Source of the DNA: Ga0077527 sp945862135
GTDB taxonomy: Bacteria; Pseudomonadota; Gammaproteobacteria; Burkholderiales; SG8-41
NCBI GenBank assembly: GCA_964203275.1
Contig: CAXNMF010000003.1
Span: forward strand, 255,723 to 319,722
Direction of reading: 5' to 3'
Length of the DNA stretch: 64,000 nt
Shown: positions 7,911 through 16,041 of the stretch, piece by piece
Layout: every line of letters begins with the position of its first letter
How positions within the stretch are numbered: position 1 is the stretch's first letter
Made by a program: the position numbers and the translations under genes
The notes under the pieces: generated by a model
Told to the model about the DNA's origin: nothing
Database searches by the model: none
The model's input: only the letters and a program-made list of their open reading frames with translations

Positions 7911-9140
7911 ATGATTTACCACGCATACCAGACGCAAGAGCGCGTACTCAATCCAATGCGCGAGGCCGCGATGCTCGCAGCACCGGGGCTGTACGACCTC
8001 AATACATGGGGTTTCAACCCGCTGAACCCGGTAAATCCGCTGCGGCGTTTTGCCGCCGCCTGTGAAGTGTTTTCGCTGGCCCGCCTCACCCATCACCGAC
8101 CGGAATTCGGCATCGAATCAGTAACCTGCGGCAAGCGTGAATTGCAGGTTACCGAAGAAATCGTCCACACCACGCCTTTTGCCACCCTGCTGCGCTTTCG
8201 CAAACACACCAGTGCTGCACAACCGCGGGTGCTGATCGTCGCGCCAATGTCTGGGCATTTCGCAACGCTGCTGCGTGAAACCGCGCGCACCATGTTGCGC
8301 GATCACGACGTCTACATCACCGACTGGCACAACGCGCGCGATGTGCCGATGGAGGCTGGCCGCTTCGGCATTGACGAATACATCGACCACATCATCGAGT
8401 TCCTGAATGTCATGGGCCCGGGCGCCCATCTCGCCGCCATCTGCCAGCCCTGTGTCGAGGCGCTTGCTGCTGTCGCAGTGATGGCGGAAGACAAGAATCC
8501 GGCAACACCACGCAGCCTGACGCTGATGGCCGGCCCGATCGACTGCCGGGTCAACCCGACCGAGGTGAACCAGCTCGCGACCAGCCAGCCGATCAGCTGG
8601 TTCGAGCACAACCTGATCGAACATGTGCCGGTACAGTTTGCCGGCATGCGGCGCCGGGTCTATCCGGGATTTGTTCAGCTCTCCGCCTTCCTCAACATGA
8701 ACCTGCAGCGGCACATCAAATCGTTCAAGGATTATTACCACCAGATTGTTGCGGGTGACCATGAAAAAGCCGAGGCAACGCGGCGTTTCTATGAAGAGTA
8801 TTTTGCGGTGTCGGATCTGAGTGCGGACTTCTATCTGGAAACCGTGAAGCTGGTATTCCAGGAACACGCACTGGCGCGCGGCAAGCTGCAATGGCGCGAT
8901 CGCCCGATCCGCCCGCAGGCCATCCGCCGCACCGCGCTGCTGACGGTGGAAGGCGAACGTGACGACATCTGTGCGCTGGGCCAGACGCTGGCGGCGCAGG
9001 ATTTATGCGAAAAACTGCCGCAGTACCTGCGTACACATTATGTGCAGGCGGGGGTCGGACATTACGGTGTGTTCAGCGGCAAACGCTGGGAAAACCTGGT
9101 GTATCCGGCGGTGCGTGAGGTGATCCACGCTGCGGATTAA
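7911..9140 (+). CDS. phaZ: Intracellular polyhydroxyalkanoate depolymerase
   Basis: A 409-residue protein matching intracellular PHB depolymerases, which degrade native storage granules to 3-hydroxybutyrate oligomers. The lipase-like box is ICQPC with cysteine near 181 as nucleophile in place of serine, as in Ralstonia PhaZ1 (Cys183). A conserved DHDVYITDWHNARDVP segment precedes it, and VGHYGVFSGKRW near the C-terminus supplies the histidine. Start 7911 is chosen because CAGGGG lies 7 bases upstream and the family begins M-x-Y. It is convergent with bdhA, which oxidises the released 3-hydroxybutyrate, so the pair covers PHB mobilisation. Confidence 0.92.
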   Translation: MIYHAYQTQERVLNPMREAAMLAAPGLYDLNTWGFNPLNPVNPLRRFAAACEVFSLARLTHHRPEFGIESVTCGKRELQVTEEIVHTTPFATLLRFRKHTSAAQPRVLIVAPMSGHFATLLRETARTMLRDHDVYITDWHNARDVPMEAGRFGIDEYIDHIIEFLNVMGPGAHLAAICQPCVEALAAVAVMAEDKNPATPRSLTLMAGPIDCRVNPTEVNQLATSQPISWFEHNLIEHVPVQFAGMRRRVYPGFVQLSAFLNMNLQRHIKSFKDYYHQIVAGDHEKAEATRRFYEEYFAVSDLSADFYLETVKLVFQEHALARGKLQWRDRPIRPQAIRRTALLTVEGERDDICALGQTLAAQDLCEKLPQYLRTHYVQAGVGHYGVFSGKRWENLVYPAVREVIHAAD

Positions 9141-9164
9141 GCGTCCGCCGAACGTCGGCGCAGA

Positions 9165-9947
9165 TTACTGCGCCGTCCAGCCGCCATCGATGGGCTGAAT
9201 CACGCCCGTAATCGAAGCAGCATCATCACTGGCCAGGAAACAGGCCAGCGCCGCCACCTGCTCCACGGTGACAAACTGCTTGGTCGGCTGCGCCGCGAGC
9301 AGCACATCGCTGACGACCTGGGCTTCGGTGATGCCGCGCGCTTTTGCGGTATCCGGAATTTGTTTCTCCACCAGCGGCGTCAGCACATAACCCGGGCAAA
9401 TCGCGTTGCAGGTAATACCGAAGGTTGCGGTTTCGAGCGCAACGGTTTTGGTCAGTCCGGCCACGCCGTGTTTGGCAGCGACGTAGGCGGACTTGAACGG
9501 CGACGCCACCAGCGCATGCGCGGATGCGATATTGATGATGCGTCCCCATTTGCGTTTTTTCATGCCAGGCACGGCATGGCGGATGGTATGGAACAGCGCG
9601 ACCAGGTTGATGGCGATGATGGCATCCCATTTTTCCGGCGGGAACTCCTCGATCGGCGACACGAACTGGATGCCGGCGTTGTTGACCAGAATATCCACCG
9701 CACCGAGCCTCGCCACGGCGTGCTCCATCATCTCGGCGATTTCCGCCGGTTTACTCATGTCGGCGCCGTGATACTCCACCCGCACGCCGTGTTCTTTCGC
9801 CAGCCGTGCGCACAGTGCCTGGATCTCGGCCGCATCGCCAAACCCGTTGAGCAGGACGTTGACGCCGCGCGCAGCCAGTGCGCTAGCGACGCCAAGCCCG
9901 ATGCCGCTGGTGGAACCAGTGACTACCGCAGATTTTCCCTTGAGCAT
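9165..9947 (-). CDS. bdhA: 3-hydroxybutyrate dehydrogenase (short-chain dehydrogenase)
   Basis: A 260-residue SDR enzyme. The NAD-binding motif TGSTSGIG is at about residues 11-18, NNAGIQFVSPIEEFP covers the NNAG segment and its substrate-side loop, the catalytic serine is in IASAHAL, and YVAAK provides the Tyr/Lys pair. The loop ICPGYVLTPLVEKQI is typical of 3-hydroxybutyrate dehydrogenases. It interconverts 3-hydroxybutyrate and acetoacetate with NAD in the cytosol and fits next to phaZ. Confidence 0.9.
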   Translation of the reverse strand: MLKGKSAVVTGSTSGIGLGVASALAARGVNVLLNGFGDAAEIQALCARLAKEHGVRVEYHGADMSKPAEIAEMMEHAVARLGAVDILVNNAGIQFVSPIEEFPPEKWDAIIAINLVALFHTIRHAVPGMKKRKWGRIINIASAHALVASPFKSAYVAAKHGVAGLTKTVALETATFGITCNAICPGYVLTPLVEKQIPDTAKARGITEAQVVSDVLLAAQPTKQFVTVEQVAALACFLASDDAASITGVIQPIDGGWTAQ

Positions 9948-10198
9948 GACGATGACTCCGTATTTAGGTGAAAGAGAATATCGAGCAAATTACAGGCCAG
10001 CTGCCAGCGAATTGATCGCAATCGACGCCGGCCATCCAATGTGCCTTTCCGCACATTTTTCCTTGCACATGGGAGATAACATCCATGCCGAACAGGAGAG
10101 TGCTCCGATGTTGGAAGAATCATCCCGGACGTAATCTTGCTGTAACGACGCTATCTCACAATTCGCTGCAATCAAACCTGAAAGCTCAGAGTAACGCC

Positions 10199-10555
10199 AT
10201 GATAATCGACGATGCGATCCGCGAAGCCAAATCCGACCGCCAGATCTGTGCTTTGCTTGTAGCCTACATGGAGTCACTGGATCCAGACATCGTCAACCGG
10301 GAGCAGAACCTGGAGGCCGATGGCATTGACCGCGTGAGAGCCCTGTTCCGCAACCTGATTCACGAGCTCGACAAAGGTTCGACCTGCAGCAGCGACATGC
10401 GGCCGGTCATCAATCAGGCCCTGTATATCTACGGCGAAGCCCTGTCCCGCCTGCAAACCCTGAACTCGGCCCAGCCGAAAAAACCGGCAGCAGATTCAAC
10501 GCCTTACTCGCTTGCGTTCATGCCGGCGCCGCAATCCGCGCTGCTCGCCGCCTGA
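10199..10555 (+). CDS. Hypothetical helical protein
   Basis: A 118-residue protein, mainly alpha-helical to about residue 85, with a low-complexity alanine/proline tail. I recognise no family. Start 10199 (MIIDDAI) is the first codon that opens into protein-like sequence; the open frame continues 38 codons upstream in sequence that does not look coding. It ends before a terminator shared with the convergent peroxiredoxin gene. Confidence 0.55.
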   Translation: MIIDDAIREAKSDRQICALLVAYMESLDPDIVNREQNLEADGIDRVRALFRNLIHELDKGSTCSSDMRPVINQALYIYGEALSRLQTLNSAQPKKPAADSTPYSLAFMPAPQSALLAA

Positions 10556-10570
10556 CGCCGGGGCTCCCTT

Positions 10571-10613
10571 AAAAAAAACGGCAGGGACTTCCACAAGGAA
10601 AGCCCTGCCGTTT
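10571..10613 (-). terminator. Rho-independent terminator of the seleno-peroxiredoxin gene
   Basis: On the minus strand AAACGGCAGGG pairs with CCCTGCCGTTT around a 21-base loop, followed by TTTTTTTT. The opposite strand lacks a strong T run, so it mainly serves the leftward gene. Confidence 0.85.
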
Positions 10614-10631
10614 CCGTTTGCAAGCGCCGGA

Positions 10632-11093
10632 TCAGAGCTTGCGCAACTCCGCCAGCAGCTCTTCGCTGGTCGGAATCGTGCCCTGCGGATAAACCTTGGC
10701 GTAACGAATAATGCCCTGCGCATCCACGACGTAGGCCGCGCGCTTGTCCATGCCGCGCTCCTCGTTGAAGATGCCGTAGGCTTTGCCCACCGCGCCATGC
10801 GGCCAGAAGTCCGACAGCAGCGGGAACGGCACCCCGCCAAGGAAATCCGCCCATCCCTTCAGGCTCGGCACCGGATCAATGCTCAGCTGGAGGATCTCGA
10901 CATTCAGCTTCTTGAATTCTTCGTAGTTCTCACGGAACCCACGGACTTGATTGGTTCATCCACCCGTGAATGCAAAAGGCATGAACGCCACCACGACCGC
11001 ACGCCCCTTGAAGCTGGATAGCGTGACTTTCTGGTCGGAATTGTGCGCGCCGATTGTGAAATCGGGCGCAGCAGTGCCTGCTTGAATCTCCAT
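10632..11093 (-). CDS. Peroxiredoxin with selenocysteine at the peroxidatic position (AhpE/PrxU-like)
   Basis: Read through the in-frame TGA at 10956-10958 this is a 153-residue peroxiredoxin. The active-site motif is PFAFTGG-U, the universal PxxxTxxC with the peroxidatic cysteine replaced by Sec at residue 46. Downstream FREN, LSIDPVPSLKGWADF, FPLLSDFWPHGAVGKAYGI and KRAAYVVDAQGIIRY are standard AhpE/BCP-type peroxiredoxin sequence. Its role is hydroperoxide reduction in the cytosol. A hairpin follows the UGA at the right distance. Start 11093 has CAGGAG upstream; automated callers would split or truncate the gene. No resolving cysteine is visible, so a 1-Cys (1-Sec) mechanism is likely. Confidence 0.9.
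10922..10943 (-). promoter_or_regulatory. Candidate bacterial SECIS hairpin of the peroxiredoxin gene
   Basis: On the coding strand CGT-(G)-GGTTC pairs with GAACT-ACG, eight pairs with one bulged G, closing the 5-base loop CGTGA. The loop starts 21 bases after the UGA and contains G, as expected for SelB recognition. Confidence 0.7.
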
Positions 11094-11187
11094 GCAAGTT
11101 CTCCTGGTAATGTTTAAACGCCGAACTGCTGATACAGAATAACCGCGCTCAGGGGGCCGCGGCAATCCAATCCGTAGCAATCCGGCA

Positions 11188-12039
11188 TCAACCCCGGCGT
11201 TCGGCGCGGATCATGTAAAGGCTGCTGCCGACGATCACGGCCGCGCCCGCCAGCAGCCACAGTTCCGGTATCTCGCCCCATACAAGGAAACCGAGCAGCG
11301 CCGCCCACAGCAGCGCGGTGTAACGGATCGGCGCCATCGCCGAAGCCTCGCCGGTACGCAAGGCATCGATGATGCAGAAATGCGCGGTGCCGTTAAATAT
11401 TCCGGCAGCCACGAACAAGAACGCATCGTGATTACTGACCGGCGACCAGCCCATCGGCAATGTGGCGAATCCGCCGACCATCAGGATGATGTTCGACCAG
11501 AACAGGATGGAAATGGACGTTTCGGTGCGCGCCAGCCGGCGGGTGATCACGTCACGCAAGGCGTTAACCATCGCAGCCAGCAGCGGCAGCAGCAACACCC
11601 ACTGAAATCCAGCCGCGCCGGGACGCATGATGATCAGCACGCCGGCAAAACCGCCAATCACCGCAATCCAGCGATGGCGACTGATGCGCTCGCCGAGCAG
11701 CGGCACTGAAAGAATCACCATGAAAATCGGGCTGAGGTAGAGCATGGTGATCGCGGTCGCCAGCGGCAGTACGGCGAGGCTCCAGACGATCAGCATTGAT
11801 CCGATGATGAACAGTATGCCGCGCGTCATCTGGCCGCGCAGATCGACCACGCGCAGCAATGACCATTGGCTGAAAAACATCATGTACGGGACCAGCACCA
11901 GCAGCGTCCCCGCCTGGCGCAAACCGACCACCTGACCGATGGGGTGTGACTGCACCAGGTATTTGGTGGCGGCATCGTTTGCCGTCAGCAGCAGGATCCC
12001 CAGGGCCATAAGCCCGAGGCTGCGCAACATCGGAGACAT
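11188..12039 (-). CDS. DMT-superfamily (EamA) membrane transporter
   Basis: A 283-residue protein with about ten membrane segments and two EamA repeats. Each repeat carries the usual small-residue-rich helices, for example RYTALLWAALLGFLVWGE in the second. The substrate, probably a metabolite or amino acid exported by proton exchange, cannot be read from the sequence. Start 12039 is preferred because the preceding MFS gene stops there (TGATG, one-base overlap) with AAAGGGAA upstream, giving translational coupling. An in-frame ATG ten codons earlier lies inside that gene. Confidence 0.82.
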   Translation of the reverse strand: MSPMLRSLGLMALGILLLTANDAATKYLVQSHPIGQVVGLRQAGTLLVLVPYMMFFSQWSLLRVVDLRGQMTRGILFIIGSMLIVWSLAVLPLATAITMLYLSPIFMVILSVPLLGERISRHRWIAVIGGFAGVLIIMRPGAAGFQWVLLLPLLAAMVNALRDVITRRLARTETSISILFWSNIILMVGGFATLPMGWSPVSNHDAFLFVAAGIFNGTAHFCIIDALRTGEASAMAPIRYTALLWAALLGFLVWGEIPELWLLAGAAVIVGSSLYMIRAERRG

Positions 12040-13193
12040 CAGTTCCCTTTTCCCGGCGCAGCGCGCCATAAGAGCAATGCTGACAACACCAGCAGCGCGC
12101 CGGCAAGCACCAGCCCGCCGGAGAATCCGTAACCGGCATCAAAAAGCAGTCCCGCAACAACAGGGCCGATGATCTGTCCCAGTGCGAACGCCGCCGTCAT
12201 CGCCGCCACCAGCCGCGCCGCATGCCCGCGCGACACTTCCTGAGCAACTTGCAGGCTGGTCATCGTCGTCACCACAAAGGTGCCACCAACCAGCAGCGCG
12301 GAGCCGATCACCGCAGCCAGCCCCGGCATCAGCACAGGAAGAAGCACGCCGACAGCCATCAGAAAATGGCTGGCAATCCACACGCTGCGATGACCGATCG
12401 CTGCTGCGCGGGCTGCTGCAATGAATGTTGATGCGACTGCAGCAGCGCCAAACACCGGCCATGACCACCCGAACAGTGAAACATCCGGTACCACCGCTTT
12501 CGCCATCACCGGCAAAAAGGTGGCTGGAATGATATAGCCGAAACCGGAAATGCCGTAACACAGCACCAGCAGGCCGGCATGGCGACTGATGCTGCCGCGC
12601 GTGTGGTGCTGAACGGCAGGCGCTGGCGGCAGCATGATCGCGCCCAGCACCGGCACTACGATCACTGCCGCTGACAACGCGACCATCCCGGCAATGCGCC
12701 AGGCCCATGCCGATCCGGCGTCGTGCTGCATCAACACGAGACACAACAAACCGGCCGCCGCGACACCGCAGCCAACCCCGGCGTAAACCACCCCGGTGAG
12801 TTGCGGGCGGCCGCGCTCTGCAAGCGCAGCCATGCAGCGGGTGGACACCGCAATGAACATCAGCGCGCTGGCCACTCCAGCGGCAAAACGCAGAATTGCC
12901 CAGGCCGTAAAGTTTTCCGTAAGCCCCATGGCAATCGTTGTTGCCGCAACTGCCAGCAGCGAACCGGACAGAACCTTGCGGCTGCGCAGGGGCCATGCCG
13001 TTGCCACCAGCGCACCGAGCAGATAACCAAAATAGTTGCTCGACGCCAGCCAGCTGCCGCCGATGATGGACAGGCCGAAATCATCCTGCATCATCGGCAG
13101 GATCGGCGTGAACGCGAAACGACCGATGCCCATGGCCACCGCCAGCGCGGCCATGCCGGCCAGTGCGATGCGAAGCGCGGGTAGCTGATTCAT
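12039..13193 (-). CDS. YbfB/YjiJ-family MFS transporter
   Basis: A 384-residue protein with about twelve membrane spans. The opening ALAVAMGIGRFAFTPILP matches the conserved G-R-F-x-[FY]-[ST]-P start of the YbfB/YjiJ branch of the major facilitator superfamily, and SNYFGYLLGAL forms helix 2. The substrate is unknown. It is the first gene of a two-gene unit with the DMT transporter. It is divergent from the DUF1653 gene, with which it shares a promoter region of about 100 bases. Confidence 0.82.
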   Translation of the reverse strand: MNQLPALRIALAGMAALAVAMGIGRFAFTPILPMMQDDFGLSIIGGSWLASSNYFGYLLGALVATAWPLRSRKVLSGSLLAVAATTIAMGLTENFTAWAILRFAAGVASALMFIAVSTRCMAALAERGRPQLTGVVYAGVGCGVAAAGLLCLVLMQHDAGSAWAWRIAGMVALSAAVIVVPVLGAIMLPPAPAVQHHTRGSISRHAGLLVLCYGISGFGYIIPATFLPVMAKAVVPDVSLFGWSWPVFGAAAVASTFIAAARAAAIGHRSVWIASHFLMAVGVLLPVLMPGLAAVIGSALLVGGTFVVTTMTSLQVAQEVSRGHAARLVAAMTAAFALGQIIGPVVAGLLFDAGYGFSGGLVLAGALLVLSALLLWRAAPGKGN

Positions 13194-13250
13194 GGAGCCG
13201 CGACTATAACCGATCCGGTAAATGCCAATTTTTCAATATAAACAATGGTT

Positions 13251-13256
13251 TATAAT
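13251..13256 (+). promoter_or_regulatory. Candidate -10 element for the DUF1653-ylqF unit
   Basis: A perfect TATAAT in an AT-rich stretch 43 bases upstream of the ATG at 13299. A weak -35-like TTTTTC lies about 16 bases before it. Confidence 0.4.
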
Positions 13257-13298
13257 GTGGTCTTGAACTCGTCGAATCGACGCCGCCTCTGGAACACC

Positions 13299-13520
13299 AT
13301 GACATCTCCTGCAATCACCATTCCCGTCGGACGCTATCGCCATTACAAGGGTAATGAGTACGAAGTGATCGGCATCGCCAAACATTCGGAAACGCTAGAG
13401 CCGATGGTGGTCTATCGTCCGCTCTACGGCGAAGGCGGGCTGTGGGTGCGGCCTGCAGCGATGTTCGCCGAGAACGTCATCATTGATGGCAAGACCCAGC
13501 CGCGTTTCGCGCGTCTGTAA
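13299..13520 (+). CDS. DUF1653-family small protein
   Basis: A 73-residue protein with the DUF1653 pattern: GRYRHYKGNEYEVIGIAKHS, then PMVVYRPLYGEGGLWVRP. It is a small beta-rich fold of unknown role. Start 13299 (MTSPAIT) is chosen because the family begins just before the G-R-Y-x-H-Y-K-G motif; the frame extends 18 codons further upstream through the putative promoter. The stop is 12 bases before ylqF. Confidence 0.82.
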   Translation: MTSPAITIPVGRYRHYKGNEYEVIGIAKHSETLEPMVVYRPLYGEGGLWVRPAAMFAENVIIDGKTQPRFARL

Positions 13521-13532
13521 ACGGACAAGGCC

Positions 13533-14444
13533 ATGAGCATCAACTGGTTTCCCGGCCACATGGCCGTCGCGGTCGAAAAGATCAAAAAAGCGATGGCTGA
13601 TCATGACGTCGTCGTCGAGATTCTCGATGCGCGATGCCCGATGGCCAGCGCCAATCCGCTGATCGAATCCTTGCGCCTGCATCGCCAGCGCCCCTGTCTC
13701 AAGGTGTTGAACAAGGTCGATGCGGCGGACGCGAATGTCACGCCGCAATGGGTGACGTATTTCAATGCGCAGAAAAACACCCACGCCATTGCGCTTTCGG
13801 CCAAAAAACCCGGCGACGCCCAGAAGATCATCGCAGCCGCAAAAAAACTCGCACCACACCGCAACGAAAACCTGAAACCACTGCGCATGCTGGTGATGGG
13901 CGTGCCCAACGTTGGCAAATCAACGCTGATCAACGCACTGCTCAAGCAACGTACCGCCAAGGTCGGCGACGAACCGGCTGTGACCAAATCGCTGGCGCGT
14001 TATGAACTTTCATCGACCGTCAGCTTCACCGACACGCCGGGTCTGATGTGGCCGAAGATCGACCACCCCGATGACGGCTGCATGCTCGCAGCAAGCCACA
14101 TCATCGGCACCAATGCCTATATCGAGTCTGAAGTGGCGACATTTCTGGCGGACACGCTGCTGACGCGTTACGCCAAGGCGCTGGCCACACGTTATGGCAC
14201 GCCAGCCGACGGCGCGGACACGGACGGCACCGGCGTCATCGAAGCCGTCGCCGCCAAACGCGGCTTCCGCATCAAGGGCGGGGAATTCGATCTGGAAAAA
14301 GCGGCCATCACGCTGCTCAATGATTACCGCAGCGGTGCGCTGGGGCGCATCAGCCTGGAGACGCCCGCATCGCGTGCAGCGCGTCCCGCCTCGTCATCGA
14401 AAAACAACGATGCATTGCCGGAATCAACTGATCAAGCGGATTGA
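13533..14444 (+). CDS. ylqF: Ribosome biogenesis GTPase YlqF (RbgA family)
   Basis: A 303-residue circularly permuted GTPase. The order of motifs is G4 NKVD (about residues 60-63), G5 SAKK (about 89-92), G1 GVPNVGKS (about 123-130), then G3 DTPG (about 167-170), the hallmark of YlqF/RbgA. The N-terminal MSINWFPGHMAVA is diagnostic. It acts in late 50S subunit assembly. The C-terminal tail past residue 285 is low-complexity alanine/serine. It is probably co-transcribed with the upstream DUF1653 gene. Confidence 0.92.
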   Translation: MSINWFPGHMAVAVEKIKKAMADHDVVVEILDARCPMASANPLIESLRLHRQRPCLKVLNKVDAADANVTPQWVTYFNAQKNTHAIALSAKKPGDAQKIIAAAKKLAPHRNENLKPLRMLVMGVPNVGKSTLINALLKQRTAKVGDEPAVTKSLARYELSSTVSFTDTPGLMWPKIDHPDDGCMLAASHIIGTNAYIESEVATFLADTLLTRYAKALATRYGTPADGADTDGTGVIEAVAAKRGFRIKGGEFDLEKAAITLLNDYRSGALGRISLETPASRAARPASSSKNNDALPESTDQAD

Positions 14445-14562
14445 GCGCAAGTCCGAACGGTAGCTGCCGGATCAAGGCGGCATGGCGATTCGACGATTCA
14501 GTCGTACGCCGCTTCATCCGGGGGCGTATAGTGGTGAAACACTATCGCGGATCGAGAACAAC

Positions 14563-14724
14563 ATGAGCATGACCGAGCAGGCCTACGTCGCCGCGTACCA
14601 GAAGATCGCCGGCAAATACGAGAACAATCAGTCGACGATGGAAGACTATCTCGAGGCGATGAAAAAACTCAAGGAGTCCTATCTCAAGGGCCGAACGGAA
14701 ACGACGCTGCCCGTCGTGCCGTAA
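14563..14724 (+). CDS. Hypothetical 53-residue protein
   Basis: A short charged, helical peptide (MSMTEQAYVAAYQKIAG, then EDYLEAMKKLKESYLKG) with good codon usage. A TATAGT-like element lies about 37 bases upstream. The open frame extends further upstream but the residues there look non-coding. No family recognised. Confidence 0.45.
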   Translation: MSMTEQAYVAAYQKIAGKYENNQSTMEDYLEAMKKLKESYLKGRTETTLPVVP

Positions 14725-14737
14725 CAACAACGACGGC

Positions 14738-15748
14738 TCACTTCACACCGGCAAGTTCCAGCCACTTCGCCTCATGCACGGGGCGCGATGCCTCGCGCAG
14801 CAGCAGCCGGCCGCCGCGCTGCTCCCGGGTCGGCAGGTAGTTGCGGTCAATGCGGCCCTCCAGCGTCATCGCCAGATCGCGCGCAAACACGCGGTTGCCG
14901 ATATGCCATGAATGGTTCCACCAGCCGACCTTGTTCGGCTGCGCCGCCGGATCGAGCGCACTGAAATAGTCGCTACAGTCGACGTTCACGGTCTTGGGAT
15001 GCGCGCCCTCGCCCAGACCCACCCGCCCGGCGCGCGGCGCTGTCCCCAGACGTTTGGCATTGGATACGCCCAGCACATCATCGAAGCCGTTCTGGTAATT
15101 GGTCAGACGCATGATGCGGCGGAACATCGGCTCGGCCCACTGTGAATCGGTGTTGAGGCTTCTCGCCGATACGTCGCCGCCGATAAAACCGACCTGACCG
15201 ATGCGCCAGTCGTTCTTGAAGAATTCGCCTTTTTTCTCGGCGGCGATGAACGCCTCCATGATGACGAATGCGCCGGTGGAATGGCCGAGCAAATGCACAT
15301 TGGTCTGGCAGCCGCGCGCCTGCCCCTTGATGATCAGACCGATGCCGCTGCTGACAAGATAACGAGCGGTTGCTGCAGCATCGGCGCGGTCCTCAAGGTA
15401 ATTCAGCGTTTCTTCACCGGACGGCCAGTCGAAGGACACCACGACACCATGCCAGCCTTCGGCGGCAAGATCAGCCTTGAGAATTTCATGGCGCTTGCGG
15501 ATTTCTTCCAGCGAGTTGTTGTAGCCGTGCACGAACACCAGCACATCACCACTCTCTGCAATCCGCTTGTCAGCTTTGCCGTCCGCAGCGTCCTGCACAC
15601 ACTCGAGCCATTCCGGTGCATTCATCCGGTATTGGTCGTCGGTACTGATTGGCTTGCCTTCAGGGATGACCAGATAGCGCGGTTTACCCGGCTCCGCAAC
15701 AAACTCGCCCTTGCTGATCGCGCGCGCACTCAATATGAAATTCTGCAT
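14738..15748 (-). CDS. Alpha/beta hydrolase of the DUF900 type
   Basis: A 336-residue protein. LVFVHGYNNSLEE near residues 72-84 is the oxyanion strand/loop typical of DUF900 hydrolases, and HLLGHSTGAFV near 153-163 gives the nucleophile elbow G-H-S-T-G. FIGGDVSARSL and a late W-N-H-S-W-H segment may contribute the acid and histidine. No signal peptide is seen, so it is probably cytosolic. The substrate is unknown. Start 15748 (MQNFILSARA) is chosen because AGGGG lies about 9 bases upstream; upstream in-frame codons look non-coding. Confidence 0.78.
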   Translation of the reverse strand: MQNFILSARAISKGEFVAEPGKPRYLVIPEGKPISTDDQYRMNAPEWLECVQDAADGKADKRIAESGDVLVFVHGYNNSLEEIRKRHEILKADLAAEGWHGVVVSFDWPSGEETLNYLEDRADAAATARYLVSSGIGLIIKGQARGCQTNVHLLGHSTGAFVIMEAFIAAEKKGEFFKNDWRIGQVGFIGGDVSARSLNTDSQWAEPMFRRIMRLTNYQNGFDDVLGVSNAKRLGTAPRAGRVGLGEGAHPKTVNVDCSDYFSALDPAAQPNKVGWWNHSWHIGNRVFARDLAMTLEGRIDRNYLPTREQRGGRLLLREASRPVHEAKWLELAGVK

Positions 15749-15894
15749 GCAGCCATCCCCTGTTACAGACTTGTCATCCGCCGATCCGGCTACAGGTGAA
15801 TGAATCACTCTAGAAAATCAGCATGGCCATGCGGTATGCGAAGGCTAGGGAAGGCCAGCAAGTGTGACAAATTTAACATTTTGATAAGTTTGAA

Positions 15895-15914
15895 ATGATG
15901 CGCTGCCGCATCAT
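15895..15914. repeat. Short perfect hairpin in an AT-rich spacer
   Basis: ATGATGCG / CGCATCAT forms an 8-bp stem with loop CTGC between the hydrolase and MATE genes. The surrounding 15749-16041 stretch otherwise shows only AT-rich sequence and the MATE terminator. Confidence 0.4.
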
Positions 15915-16002
15915 CATCGATAAAATTCATTTTAAATAATTGTTTTATATAGATAATTTAACGACAACCTCCCTGCATCCCAGATAGCCGGGCACACTCC
16001 AC

Positions 16003-16023
16003 AAAAGACCGCATTACGGTCTT
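16003..16023 (-). terminator. Terminator downstream of the MATE gene
   Basis: AAAGACCG / CGGTCTTT stem with a 5-base loop lies 19 bases past the MATE stop codon. The stem ends in T-rich sequence on both strands. Confidence 0.65.
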
Positions 16024-16041
16024 TCGTAAATTTCCAGCTCG

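Noticed and set aside
10956..10958. TGA as a nonsense mutation in a peroxiredoxin gene
   Set aside because: The stop falls precisely on the peroxidatic residue of the conserved motif, flanked by intact sequence, with a hairpin at the right distance.
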